DNA of 29,101 nt from Byssothecium circinans (GCA_010015675.1 ML976978.1:403078-432178); one strand, 5' to 3'; counted from the stretch's first letter, positions 10,051 to 21,610 are shown. Notes: a model not told the origin generated them from the sequence alone. Numbers and translations are program-made.

Positions 10051-10379
10051 GACAGTAAAGAAAGCGATGGTAGGAGTAACTTCGCGAGTTGCTTTGAGGG
10101 TTGGTGTTATGCAAGCGTGCACATGGCTTGGAGCTTGATCCCAGCTCAGATTGCCAAGACAATAAGGCGCTAGTCCAGTATTAGTGTAGCGCGAACGCCG
10201 ATCTCTTGAAAAGTCGCTGAACAAAGCCCATGTGAACGAACTGTTGCAAGCGTTGGTCAACAATTTACAGCAGGACAATTAAAGTGCCGAATCACCCTGA
10301 TACACATTGCGGCATTCATGCGATCAGTCCATTGCAATCACTGGCATATACTTTTGGATAGCGGGTGAACGGCGGCATC
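10051..10379. promoter_or_regulatory. Divergent promoter region (roadblock / IPI1)
   Basis: A 329-nt gap between two diverging start codons. No RNA gene or further ORF is supported; it presumably drives both genes. Confidence 0.45.
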
Positions 10380-11526
10380 ATGGGCTCCAGCGCGAAAAAG
10401 AGGAAGGAAAAGAAGAAGGACTTTCAGGTCAGTCACTTTATAAAACAGAAGCCACAGAGGATTCAGCCTAACAAAGCGACCAGAAACCCAAGTTGAAAGT
10501 CGGCAAAGCCAAACCGAAGGCAGCGAATTCAACCAACACCAGCTTCAAAGCCAAGGGTAAGTTCAAATATATATCATATTGCGTACCTGTTGAATCAATG
10601 CGATTCTATGACGAGTTTTATTTACTGATCATGTCTCAGCAATTGCGCTGAAGCAGCAGACGCTCTCGACGAACGCACCGACTGTGGAAGCTCAGTGCGC
10701 GCATCATCTGGGCCTACTCAATCATAAGTCGGATACGCAGCGGCGAGACTCCTTGGCCTACTTGACGACAATTATCTCCACTCATCCTCCAAACACCCCC
10801 CTCCCTCAACCGCCATCAGTCATCATACCTACAGTTCAGCGGCTGATACTCGACGGATCGAATGCTGTCCGACAGCAGCTTTTGAAGCTCCTTCAGAGTC
10901 TACCCAAAAATGACATTGCGAGTCATACCGACCAGCTACTACTACACACCAGAGCTGGGATGACGCACCTCTCCACTGACATCCGCACCTTTGCGCTGGA
11001 CGTTCTCGAGTGGTTACTTGCTGCGGCCGGTGATGAAGTTGTGGGCTGCGCTGGTGGTTGGGTCAAGACCCTGAAGTGCTTCTTGAGCTTGTTGGGCTGG
11101 AAAGTAGAGACATCCAGCAAGTGGACAGCACCAAAATCCTTTGGCAAATCATCCGGGGACAGTAAAGTCCAGGTCAAGCAGATGAATGCGCTCACATCGT
11201 TTCTTAGAGTCGGACTGTTGCATTCACACACTGCGGCGACGGTTGGAAATGGAGCCGACGCTTTCCCTTTGTGGCAGACAGAACAGCACATGCTGTCGGA
11301 GAGATCAAACGTCTATGCACATCTGAACCTTTTTGGTGCACCTAGGGATGAAGATGCAGAGATGTACGAGGATCGGGAAGACAGGCAGCGTTTATTCCAC
11401 GGCCGGGCAGAAGCAGCAGTTGTTGCTGGGCTGGAACAGGCGACGAAAGGGGGTGGAGAGCTGGGTCGCGCAGCAGCTCAACTGCGGAAGGTGGTAAAGG
11501 AAGGCATGATCGATTACAAGTCATAA
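10380..11526 (+). CDS. IPI1: Pre-rRNA-processing protein IPI1 (TEX10-like)
   Basis: Exons 10380-10427, 10484-10556 and 10640-11526 give 335 residues, close to yeast Ipi1 (334). The protein is a component of the Rix1 (Rix1-Ipi1-Ipi3) complex, which acts in ITS2 processing and late 60S subunit maturation in the nucleus. It opens with a basic nuclear/nucleolar segment (MGSSAKKRKEKKKDFQ, then KPKLKVGKAKPKA), followed by TSFKAKAIALKQQTL, the conserved 'L.HH....R.DSL..L' stretch (LGLLNHKSDTQRRDSLAYLT), helical repeats of HEAT type (VQRLILDGSNAVRQQLLKLL) and the Ipi1 domain (HLSTDIRTFALDVLEWLL). Introns are 56 nt (branch CCTAAC) and 83 nt. Divergent from the dynein light chain gene. Confidence 0.92.
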
Positions 11527-12104
11527 CATGAGAACTCGATTAAACATACACTTGGGGTTGCTATGCCAGAGTCTCGCCCGTGTGTACACTTGAGGTCAGT
11601 GCTTGTGTGACAAGACCACCAGTGGACATGCAGAAGCGAGAGCGATTTTTCGCGTTCACTCAACGCCACTCGGCTGTCAATCAACCAAATAAGATTGTTG
11701 ACACCCAGAGGCTAGAGCATGGCTCATGCTTGTCATGTGTGGCTTATGGCCAATAGATGAATGGATATAGGTCTGAGCTGCAACATTGAACAATAGCTGA
11801 GATCCCTGGTTTCAGAAGCAAGAGGCCCAGCCCAATACATGATTGGGGACACTCTGGGGCCCCACTTTTCTTGAAGCCCAAGTATAAAAGGCAGGCAGCC
11901 TTGCCTTGCTCTCACTTTCCTTGGTGGCCAAAATAGAATCCTGTTTTGAGAAGAATAACCTGATCATCTGACCATACCCAAGTGCAGGCCTGTATTATGT
12001 AAGCAGCTAGTGCGGCTAGTGTGTGAATGTGGTCGCTTATTATGCGGCCAGCTCTCCCTCACCAATCAGTGCGCCCACCCACCAGGCTCCGTCAACCACA
12101 AACA
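11527..12104. promoter_or_regulatory. Intergenic; promoter of the DUF262 gene
   Basis: About 580 nt with no supported gene. A TATA-like GTATAAAA lies near 11882-11889, roughly 220 nt before the preferred ATG. This suggests a long 5' leader or a further upstream non-coding exon. Confidence 0.45.
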
Positions 12105-14466
12105 ATGGAGACTCCAGAAAGCAAGGCAAGCGTCGCGGCCTCTCATCCTTCATATGCTACATAGAGCTTACATATCGCAGCCCGCGCCTATAAAAGACGA
12201 AGACAGCAACGAAGATGATTTTCTTGATGAGGAAGCCCAAGAAGACGCGGCATCGTACCGACCGCGCACACAGCTGTCCAAGCCCGGCACTTTTCTACGC
12301 AATTTGAATTACTTCATGAGTGAGTATTACTCTAGCAGCATTATAGTGATTGCGCTGATCTCATCGCTTGCAAGAGGGCCTAGACGAGGAAACCATCGAC
12401 ATCAACCCAGAATACCAACGTGAGGTTGTGTGGACAGGTACGCATGCAGTGACTCAGTCATTTGCGCCATTGGAGACATAGCTGACAAGGCCGCAGCCGA
12501 ACGTATGACAGGCCTCATCAATTCTCTCATGGAGAATTACTATATTCCGCCCATTATTCTAAACAAGAAGTCGCTACCTGCGGGAAATGGCCGTCTGCAG
12601 CAAATCTCTGTGTGCGTCGACGGCAAGCAGCGTCTGTCAAGCGTGCAGGCGTTCATAAAGGGCATTATCCCCTGCAACGACCGTCGCGGCGAGAAATGGT
12701 ACTTCTGCGACACACCAAACAGAAGCCGGAGGAAGATCCTTCCAGATACTGTGCGGCGTGAGTTTTTGAGCAAGGAATTCGTGTCCTTTGAATACACAGA
12801 CCTCACTGCGGAACAAGAAGAAGATCTCTTCGCCAGAGTTCAGATGGGCGTGCAGCTCACCGCCGCCGAGAAGATGCGGGCCTCGACTGGGCCCTGGCAG
12901 GAGCTCGCAAAGTGCTATGTGGAAGACTTCCCGGTTATCTATGGCCTTCTCAAGGACCGATCCCGCGCAAAAGACTTCCAGGTGACGCTTGCTTGCTACA
13001 GCCAAATCCTCGAGGTTCAACATCCGACGGCAGCCACCGGCGTCCCATCCCTCAAGACAAATTACACAAGCCTTCCAAAGCTACTTGCAAACGAGGCTGC
13101 TCTGGATGACGATACCAAGTCACACCTGGCAAGCGTGTGGAATACGTTTCAGGACCTCATCAACCTTGATCCAAACATCTTTACAAATGCTGACAAAAGC
13201 CTGCGGGGTGTGCAAACCTTTGCTCCCGTCGAGATGGTGGCAGTAACAGTGATCATCTCGATGTATTCAGAGACGCGGAACAATCGACTACTACTCGGAG
13301 ACATCAAATATCTGCGCGATGAACTCCGTGTACGATTCGTTGATCTACGCATGAACACCCATGTGTGGAAGTTCCTCTGGGAATTCATCGACAATCTGGA
13401 ACAAGTGCGCGGAGCTGTTGACTCTACGATAGATCGCAGCGTCCTGCCAAAGCCAGCCGGCGCTCCGAAGCCTGCACGGCGCGCAGCGGAACCATTACCT
13501 GGGATCACAAAGGGTCGACCTACTCTAAGGACGAAGCGCCCGGCAGTCGTCCCAGGACAAAGTGCTTCCCCTGTCGCTGAACAAGAAGAGAATGCGACGA
13601 CGGCTCCACCGGTCGATGCACGTCCACTGAAGAGACAGCGCACTGATCCCGAACCGGACGATACCACCGCAAGTGAAAATCTATTTCTCGGTACTCGTTC
13701 ATCTTCAGGTCTGATTTCGCCGGCTTTGTCGCCTTCGTTGACAACTCAAACCCTGCCGGCTCCAATATCTACGACTCAAAAGGCACGAAGAACACCAGCA
13801 AACAAACGACCGCCGCCTCCCGTTCCTCTGAAGACGACTCTACAGGCTACACCAACGCCAACAGAAGCACGGCAGAACCGCGTGTCCGAGCTGAACGGCT
13901 TTCGCGCGCCTGTAGCTCCGATGGTGACCGCAGCGTCCTTCGCCTCCATGACCGCGCCCGCACCATCGCCAACCGGCCCAACACTTGAAACCACACATGC
14001 ACTCCCCTCGAGAAGTCGCGTCCCGACCAGCAGTCCCATACGACAACCGTCCATCTTTCAAGAGGTCATCAAGCCAATATCGCCGGTGGATGCGACACCT
14101 CAAAAATCCCTGCCCCATTCGAAAGCTAGGGCGCTCCAGCAATACGATGGTGCCATCGACCTCACGGTAGATGATGATGTAGAACAAGAGCGACAGGATC
14201 TACTATCTGCTTTCAGACCCCCAGCTTCCGCAGTGCCTGAGCCGCGCAACACGACTACTCCCACCCTCACGCCCGCCACCTCACCCCGTCTCCCAAACCG
14301 CGCGAATAGCCTATCTCAGACTAGCTCTGGTCTGACTGGGCCGCGCGTGGCTGAGGAAGTGGTGGTCGATGTAGAGTCCAACAATCCATATCAGTTGCTG
14401 AAGCAGAGAAAGTTCGAGCGACTGCGGCTGCAACAACTCCGGAAGCAGCAGAAGCAAAGTTCCTGA
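12105..14466 (+). CDS. DUF262 (ParB/GmrSD-N-like) protein with long disordered tail
   Basis: Preferred exons 12105-12125, 12181-12319, 12375-12437 and 12497-14466 give 730 residues. The DUF262 domain covers about 35-360. Core motifs are NPEYQREVVW (64-73), the signature DGKQRL (116-121, family DGQQR) and RVQMGVQLTAAEKM. In bacteria this domain is the N-terminal, nucleotide-binding/nicking part of GmrS and of phage-defence and DNA-modification proteins; in fungi it occurs alone and is uncharacterised. The tail (about 365-730) is rich in Pro, Ser and Thr, with a basic patch (RPLKRQRTDPEPD), an acidic patch (DLTVDDDVEQE) and a C-terminal basic helix (LLKQRKFERLRLQQLRKQQK), which suggests a nuclear protein. 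Intron 1 would be GC-AG (12126-12180); otherwise translation starts at ATG 12154 without it (MLHRAYISQ...), giving 739 residues. A tail transcript variant cannot be excluded. Confidence 0.85.
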
Positions 14467-15788
14467 GAGCTCCATACGAACGAGCATTCGTTCGGTTTTG
14501 GCGACGTTCGGACTGGAATGGAGGCCGTTCAAAGGTCTGTCACGGCTGGCATGGCTTGTGGGTTAATTGGGGACCATCGTATACAGGGTATGTGTTTAGG
14601 ATATTCTTTTGATTAATTATAGGTATGGTGCTGGTAGTCATATCTAATGATAACTACCCACGGCAAAGCGGTGGGCTAGTTGGGCGGAGGCTTTCTATGT
14701 GTTGATAGTATACCCAATGAGCGTTCCATATTTTCTACTCTCCACGCGACATTCATGACAGCGCTTGCTTTAACCAATGCTCTTGTGGATTTTGGGAACA
14801 AAAAATAGTAAGCTGAAGGTGCAAACATCAGATGAATTCAAGCAAAAAACGACGGATTGATTGCGGTCAAATGAAACTCCCGCAGTAAACTACCACAGGC
14901 ACCGTGACCAGATGAAGTTCCATCCTGTGTGCGCTAGATTCCCAGGTCTTCTATTATCGTTATAAAGTGAAGACCTCTTGGGATAGCTATGAGATACAGA
15001 GCTAACTGAGTACCGCGCCTTGACGTTATTCCCGCTTAGTATCGATATACAAGTAGCCTAGAGAAAGCTACGCACATATAATGGCCCTGTGGCCATTATT
15101 TACACGTCACTGAAATCCATCTGGCCGTCTACACATGGTAGGAAATATATTGATCGACGTTTCCGCGATGTTGCACGGTGCATAACAGGAGCTGCGGTCC
15201 GCGTATTAGCCGCACTCAATCTATCTGAGGATGAACGACGCGGAGAATCCCAGTACCTGCATCATACCACGCCGTCAAACCCTTCAAAAACTTCGATAAG
15301 CTCGCTGCAGCATTTGTGCATCATAGCAATGTTACGCTGCCGAAGGCACCTCGCTACATTAAATCGCATTTCCCGAATCATGAAGTTACGAAAGGAGACC
15401 TCCGACGCCTGGGCAATTGCCGAACATCCATATGTGAGCCTAAACGGGCAGTGTGGTATAGGTCGCCGGTTGATTTATCCGCAGATCAAGCTCGGGCAAG
15501 CATTTTTAAGCTTTATGACATTCTAATTAGGTGCACTTTCTTGATGTGTAGCTGTCGAATCGTGATCCTGATGAAGTAGTTTGCTTCCACATCCCTGGGC
15601 CGTGATGAGCCAGTCTCTTCGAGGCTACCGTATGCGATCACTCAGGCCTTGTCGATATGGTTTTCCATATCATTATATGACGCTGGTATAACAATCTAGG
15701 TCGCAAGTGCGGTCGCCATCTATATAACGCTACGTCCCCCTTCTCTATATCACGAAATCTAATCCTAAGATTATTCTCCTTCATCACC
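14467..15788. other. Long intergenic stretch; GH5 promoter at right end
   Basis: No gene is firmly supported in 1.3 kb. A TATA-like TATATAA at 15721-15727 lies 68 nt before the GH5 ATG. Between about 15235 and 15579 one plus-strand frame stays open for about 115 codons with protein-like composition (KNFDKLAAAFVHHSNVTL, then VWYRSPVDLSADQARASIF), but it has no ATG at its 5' end and no recognised family. It is not called as a gene. Confidence 0.5.
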
Positions 15789-17231
15789 ATGAAACCCACC
15801 GTTCTCACACTCACGGCTCTACTTTCTCAGTCCCTCGGGGCCCCTACAGCCCCCCGCGCAACAAAGGTACAATATGCTGGTGTGAATATCGCCGGTTTCG
15901 ACTTTGGCTGCACTACCGACGGCACCTGTTCCCTAACCGGGAACTCAAAACCCTATGACGTCGTCTCCGGCGCCAATGCCCTTGGTCAGATGAACCATTT
16001 CGTCAAAGACGACACGCTCAACACCTTCCGGCTCCCAGTCGGCTGGCAGTTCCTTACCAACGGTCAACTAGGCGGTCAACTCAACTCCAACAACCTTGGC
16101 CAATATGATAGATTGGTTCAGGGGTGCTTGAACTCGGGAGCTGCATTGTGCATTTTTGATATTCATAATTATGCGAGGTGGAATGGGAAGATTGTAGGAC
16201 AGGGAGGTCCGACGAATGTGCAGTTGGCGGATGTTTGGAAGCAGTTGGCGACGAAGTATGGGAAGAATCCGAAGATAGCTTTCGGGGTTATGAATGAACC
16301 GTATGATGTTCCTGTGTGTAGTTGTCTTCGTTTCCTATTTCCGATGGAGGCGTTGAGAATATGGGATGAGCTGAATTGGGGAGTCAGTGAGCTTGACACT
16401 GCACTGAACTGACTTGGGATAATAGGATATCAAGGCGTGGGCAGCGACAGTCCAGGAAGTCGTCACGGCGATTCGTGGCGCAGGTGCAACAAGCAACATT
16501 ATCCTTCTCCCCGGCAACAACTGGACATCAGCAGAGACATTTGTCTCCTCTGGGTCTGCGGCAGCGCTGGCAGCGGTCACAAATCCAGATGGGTCAACCA
16601 CAAATCTCATTATGGACGTCCACAAGTACCTCGATTCCGACAACTCGGGCACGCACACCGAGTGCGTGAAGGATAACATCGACAACGCCTTCAAGCCTCT
16701 GGCGGACTGGTTGAGGACGAATAAGCGACAAGCCATGTAAGCAAGTACAGTGTGCATGTTCCCGCTCAGCCATTTTGAAAGTTCGATTTGTTTGATCAAC
16801 AGAGGTTTTGGTGGATTAAGCACGTCATATTCTGGCTCTTTCCTTTCTTATCGCTCTTACAGCTTGAATGATTGCTGATGGTGCGTTCCCCTTGCAGGTT
16901 GACCGAGTCAGGTGGTGGTAATACTGCTAGCTGTCAGAAGTACATGTGCCAGCAAATCCAATATCTCAAGTAAGTGTCATGTCATACCCAATAAGACGTT
17001 CTATTCTTACGAAGTATCAGCCAAAACGCAGACGTGTACCTCGGCTACACTGGATGGGCAGCGGGAGGTTTCGCACAGAATTACGGTAAGCTTGACCAGT
17101 CGAAATAATGCGGGAGAAACTGACGTGGCCTGCATTTAGACCTGAATGAGGTGCCCACACAAAATGGTAACTCGTGGACTGACACCTCGCTTGTGAAGTC
17201 GTGCATCGTAGGTGCTTGGAAGGGGGCTTAA
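15789..17231 (+). CDS. Secreted GH5 endo-beta-1,4-glucanase
   Basis: Exons 15789-16313, 16426-16736, 16898-16969, 17021-17085 and 17140-17231 give 354 residues. A signal peptide (MKPTVLTLTALLSQSLG, cleavage near Ala18) precedes VQYAGVNIAGFDFGC, the start of the fungal GH5 (subfamily 5-like) catalytic barrel. FRLPVGWQFL and CIFDIHNYARWNG are family strands. Glu170 in FGVMNEPYD is the acid/base. Glu282 in MLTESGGGNTASC is the nucleophile; its codon context spans the second intron. VYLGYTGWAAGGF carries the conserved tryptophan. The end LVKSCIVGAWKGA is a normal GH5 C-terminus. There is no cellulose-binding CBM1 module or linker, so it is a single-domain endoglucanase. Introns are 112, 161, 51 and 54 nt. 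It is expected to cut internal bonds in cellulose or related glucans outside the cell. Confidence 0.94.
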
Positions 17232-17986
17232 ACAGAATCACCGGGCGGAATGGTAATATGTATAGCGACATTGTGTTGATCAGATCTGTCGCACGAATGA
17301 GGAATATCTTCTTCCGAAGCAGCTGACATGCTGTTGCTTGCCTAGTGATGCATATTTTCGTCTTCTGGTTGCTGACATAATCTCTGAGCCGCACATCGGG
17401 GTACAAGAGCCCTGGAACGGAACTCGCACGGGGATTTGATTGAAACAAAATCTCCGTGTCGTGATGACGCCTTTTATTCGCAGGAGCCGCATGGTCACTG
17501 CGCATCGTCGAAGCAAGTGCAGCGTTTTGCAACAATATGGAGTAATTGCGAATAAGGTGGTGCGAGCTCGAGTGCGGTAATGTACTGTACATCAATGGTC
17601 CCCCGTGATGTCGTTCAGGCGCGCTGTAGTCGTGAAGGTGATGTGAAACTTGTTTCGTCGGATGCCTGAAAACAAGGCTGACACCCACTAACCTCAAGTT
17701 AGACTAGCCCCCACGGACTCCAACTGACAGCATTGGCCGCATCTTCTTTTCCTCATCTCGAACACAGACCAAAACTACTCGGAGATGACGGCCCTACGCT
17801 ATCATGGGCGGTAAGTCTGACACTGGCCCTATCGGAGGCTACAGCGTTAGAACGATCGCATGCGAGGTGTTGAAGATCCGTGAGGCAGTGGCGTTTACTC
17901 AGCCGCCTTCGCATCACCGTGGGTCCATGTCCACCGTTCCCATCTGACATATTACCACCTGGTCGACATGCTGGTCCTTAGTCCGT
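17232..17986. other. Intergenic, no gene recognised
   Basis: A long minus-strand open frame crosses this stretch and the last GH5 exons. It has no family character and no splice-supported structure, so it is treated as chance. Confidence 0.5.
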
Positions 17987-18034
17987 TCTTTCTCTTCTCT
18001 TTTTCCTTCTTTCGCTTTCGCTTTCTCTTCTCGT
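17987..18034 (+). promoter_or_regulatory. Pyrimidine-rich promoter tract
   Basis: About 48 nt almost entirely C and T (TTCTTTCTCTTCTC..., TTTCGCTTTCGCTTTC), ending 59 nt before the ATG at 18094. CT-rich tracts at this place are typical of filamentous-fungal promoters near the transcription start. Confidence 0.6.
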
Positions 18035-18093
18035 ATTCGGTTCGTCAATGTTGAGTATCTCGAATTTTCAGTGCCGGTTCATACTTTCTTACT

Positions 18094-19532
18094 ATGTCGA
18101 ATTGCTGGAATGACCCCGATACTGGGGAGAGACTGTGCAACGACGATGTTGCTGTTGACTCTCCAAAAACTGCCGCAGACCCCTGGCAAACGTGGGTACC
18201 GCCACCGACAAGAATACCTTCGACCGAGCCATGGAATACTATGACGAATACATGGGCGACAGTAATGCCGAGTGCGAGTTTTACAGGCGACGGAGGTTCA
18301 GCATCGAGTACAATGGCCACAATGACTGGCTCAACAAGCGCGACGAATCCTTCATCAACACCATCAGGGTTCCCGGTGCCTAACACGAACCATCCGGATA
18401 CCTCCAACCAATCTGCCTCTTCACCTTCTCCAAGCGCCACACCAGTTTCGCCAACTTCGAATGGAGTCGCTCCAGGTGCCGTAGCGGGCATCGCAATAGC
18501 GACAACAATCCTCGGAGCTGCTATTGCCTTCATCGCCGCCTTCTTTATCTTCAAACGTCGAAATGCTTCCCAACAAGCCTATGACGACTCTAGGGTGTCC
18601 ACGCCAGAGCTTATTGCATCATTAAAAGGAGGAGGAAAGCACAAGTCATATGTCAGCATATCGCAAAGCATGGCAGCACCACCAGTCGTCGCATCATCGC
18701 TCTCACCGGCCGCAAAGAAAAATGGAAACGTCAACGTAGCCAACCTAGCCAACTCGTCGGACTTTCTAGCCAATGTCTTACCTGTAGCTGCGGATGAAGT
18801 CACGGTCAAGAATCGGTGTGCTACTTTGTTCAATCAGATCTTGCACCATGTTGAGAGTTATTATCGGGACGTCGATGCGACTATCACACCGACAATGGAT
18901 AAAGATTTGGCACGGTTCGGAAGCGAGTCGTTGAATATGGTCGAAATCCTCAAGCACTCATCCATGCCTACGATTGCTATCAAACATGCTCTGGCGGGCT
19001 TCATTATGAGCATTGTATCACCAGAGGGTGAGGAGCAGGCGACGTTGTTCCCCACGGAAATTGTAGGTGTCAAGAGAAAGGAGCGATTGGGAGAGTCACC
19101 TGGTACATTAGCCCCACCTCTTTGTATCATGAGCACGTATACTAATCCCAGAAATTAGACGACCAAGCCGCCTACATCCTCTACAAACGCCTAGCGGTGC
19201 ACCTCCACACCCCCGACACCGCCTCACTCGCCTCTCGTCAATCAGACATTCGCGAGGCAGCCGAACACTTCGCACTCACTTTCTTCCCATGGGCAAATCC
19301 CACCCTGCAAGAGCAAGAGAAGGACGAAGACCTCATCAAGATCATGGACAGTGCTTTGGAGATCAGTATATGGCTATATGGCCAACCATATCAGTACGAA
19401 TTCATGTGGGAAGATCCGGGTTTCAGAGGAACAGCAATTACTCCAGGGCTAACTCGGACGACCGACATCAAAGGACGGAGAGTTGGTGCGCCGGAGGTCT
19501 TGTTGGAGCCGATCGTTGTGGCGACTCGGTAA
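18094..19532 (+). CDS. Single-pass membrane protein with Ser/Thr-rich ectodomain, unknown function
   Basis: Exons 18094-19102 and 19159-19532 give 460 residues; the 56-nt intron is phase 1. There is no N-terminal signal peptide. Residues 1-120 contain two early cysteines (CWND, LCND) and then a Ser/Thr/Pro-rich, probably O-glycosylated or disordered stretch. Residues 125-153 form one strong membrane helix (GAVAGIAIATTILGAAIAFI) followed by a basic stop-transfer FKRRN. This layout recalls fungal sensor-like proteins such as WSC/MID2 types, but no WSC domain is present. The cytoplasmic half (about 155-460) includes a helical region (TLFNQILHHVESYYRDVDAT, then TAIKHAL-like IAIKHALAGFIMSIVSPEGE) and, after the intron, AAYILYKRLAVHLHTPDT and EISIWLYGQPYQYEFMW. 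It looks folded and resembles conserved hypothetical fungal proteins. Function is not assigned. Confidence 0.82.
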
Positions 19533-19707
19533 TGCAAAAGAGACGAAGTTGAGCTGCATTTTGCATTTGCATAGTCGGCGTTTTTCTGATGGCTAAATTC
19601 ACAATACCCCGTTCTTGATTCACGCACTAAATTCCCCAAAATTCATTATTGCGCTACTGCATCATTTGCGAAATCGCCGATCATGCATTCAGTGTCGTTT
19701 GCTGTAT

Positions 19708-21164
19708 TTACAGCTTTGAGGGCTGTCCAAGAAACCGCAAGTCATCTCGACCCAGTTCCGCAAGGTTCTTCTTCCCAAGGTTTGCCATTGAGTTGTCGGT
19801 GTCGGCGAGAAGAGTATCAAGCACATGCTTGACGCCAGCCTCGCCGCCAATTGCGAGTCCGTAGATATATGGTCGCCCAATTAGAACTGCTTTCGCTCCT
19901 AGAGCGATGGCCTTTAGGACATCGGACCCCGTACGTATGCCGCTGTCAAAAAGGAGAGTGAGGCTTGAAGATTTGACTTCCTCGTCGCCACCGATCTCAG
20001 CCAGGGCGTCAAGAGAAGATATGGCACCATCAAGTTGTCGGCCTCCATGATTCGACACGACAATCCCATCCATGCCGTAATCAATAGCTTTATGCGCATC
20101 TTCAACTGTCTGAATGCCTTTGAGCACGATCGGTCCGTCCCAATACTTCCTCAGTGTCTGCAAATGATCCCATTCGCGATAAGTACCCGAGGCTACGCTG
20201 TGCAACGCAAAGATGTGAAGTCAGTATGTCTCATATGTGCTTAAAGTATGAACACTCACAGGCTGGTAAAAAGCATCGCTTTCTTCATGGTGGCGGCATT
20301 CGCAAGCACTTTAGCAGCACCTGACACCGTGCCAGGGCGTTTGAGGATTTCCCATATCTCACCTATCTTTTGGGTCACGTTCCGTGTGTCTTCGACCTGC
20401 ATTTTCTCAAACATGCGTTGGAAAACGGGGTCTGAAAATCCGACCTGACATCCTTGACCGTATATGAAGGGAAGATAGGACTCGTCCAAATCGCTAGGCC
20501 GCCAGCCAATGATGAATGTATCTTCAAAATTAAAGAACGTTAATGTATGCCAAACATGAAGTTTTGCAATGGGCTTCTTACCCAGTGTGACGACCAACAC
20601 TTGGAAGCCGCTTTGCTTGATGCGATGAAGAAGGCTTGCTGTGAATTCCTCGGCTTGCGGAACGGGCCAGTAGAGTTGAAACCAGCGATCGCCATCACCG
20701 TTGGCAGCAGCAACTTGCTCGATGGATCGAGTGGCCGCAGTAGACATGATCATGGGAACTTTTGCGGCAGCACAAGCTCGAGCGGTTGCCTCCTCAGCAT
20801 CGGCATGAGCAATCTCCTGTACACCAATTGGGGCAACTAGAAGCGGAGATTTGTATCGTCGTCCAAAAAGCTCAGTGGATAGATCGCGTAGCGTGGCTTG
20901 CGCTAGCATCCATGGGCGCAACCTATACCGTTCAAACGCGGAGAGATTCGCCAAATAAGTTGAATGGGAACCAGCTGAGCAGGCGATGTAATTGAAGTTT
21001 GACAACGGCAACACTCCTCGTGCTTGAGCTTCCCATTGAGATGGCTTGGTGGTAAACTTCGGCTTCCGCAAGCTGCCGTATATCTCACGCTGGAAGCTAA
21101 CGAATGCATCTGGGTCAGGTTCGTAGTGCTGCGCGTGGTCGGTGTTAATGTTCTTGTTTGTCAT
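19708..21164 (-). CDS. FMN-dependent L-2-hydroxyacid dehydrogenase/oxidase (lactate 2-monooxygenase-like), C-terminal SKL
   Basis: Exons 21164-20582, 20521-20260 and 20197-19708 give 444 residues with introns of 60 and 62 nt. The fold is the FMN TIM barrel of glycolate oxidase, lactate monooxygenase and flavocytochrome b2. Visible marks are YRLRPWML, SPLLVAPIGVQEIAHADAE, MSTAATRSIEQVA, WFQLYWP, VLVVTLDTFIIGWR, IVLKGIQT (Lys308) and VVSNHGGRQLDG with the catalytic base His332. Then come FDSGIRTGSD (Arg370, phosphate binding) and AVLIGRPYIYG. The extended loop with GWRPSDLDESYLP is typical of the lactate 2-monooxygenase-like fungal branch. It ends QPSKL, a canonical PTS1, so peroxisomal import is likely and H2O2 may be a product (inference). 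Divergent from the acid phosphatase gene. Confidence 0.92.
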
Positions 21165-21610
21165 GATGGAGATGAGTATGAGTCGAAATAAGCAACTAGA
21201 GAATGATCATGCATATACGCTGGCCCAGAGAAGGAATCATTATACGGAGGTGCTTAACAAGATGTAGGGCTGGTGGTCAGTGCCCCGGTGTTTACGCCGT
21301 GTCTGACGGCGCGGCAAGCTTGGTCGGAGAAACTGATGTTCCGATAACTCTTCAATTCCGTCACATGTTTGGTTCGCTGACCAGCTCTCACTCCCCAATA
21401 TTGACCATGCAGCATCCGATAGGTCTTTGATATCCTCGGCGATGCCTTGCTAGAGCAATGCAAACCTTTGCCATGTGCTCTGGTTGTGTGGAGCCACACG
21501 TTGGCACTCATTGCTCTTTCCTCCCATCCCCGACAGACACACCGACTTTTGGCTTCTGATTCCACCATGTCGCCTCTTGCTTCTTCACCCCCTCTCCAGA
21601 CTTCGTCGCC
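21165..21610. promoter_or_regulatory. Divergent promoter with upstream ORF before the phosphatase
   Basis: A 446-nt region between diverging genes. An upstream ATG at 21567 (context CACCATGT) opens a 30-codon frame that ends at 21659 and overlaps the phosphatase start at 21611 in a different frame. It could lower translation of the phosphatase. Confidence 0.5.

Noticed and set aside
17017..17697. A 226-codon minus-strand open frame
   Set aside because: It overlaps the last two exons of the well-supported GH5 gene, has no family character and composition unlike neighbouring proteins.
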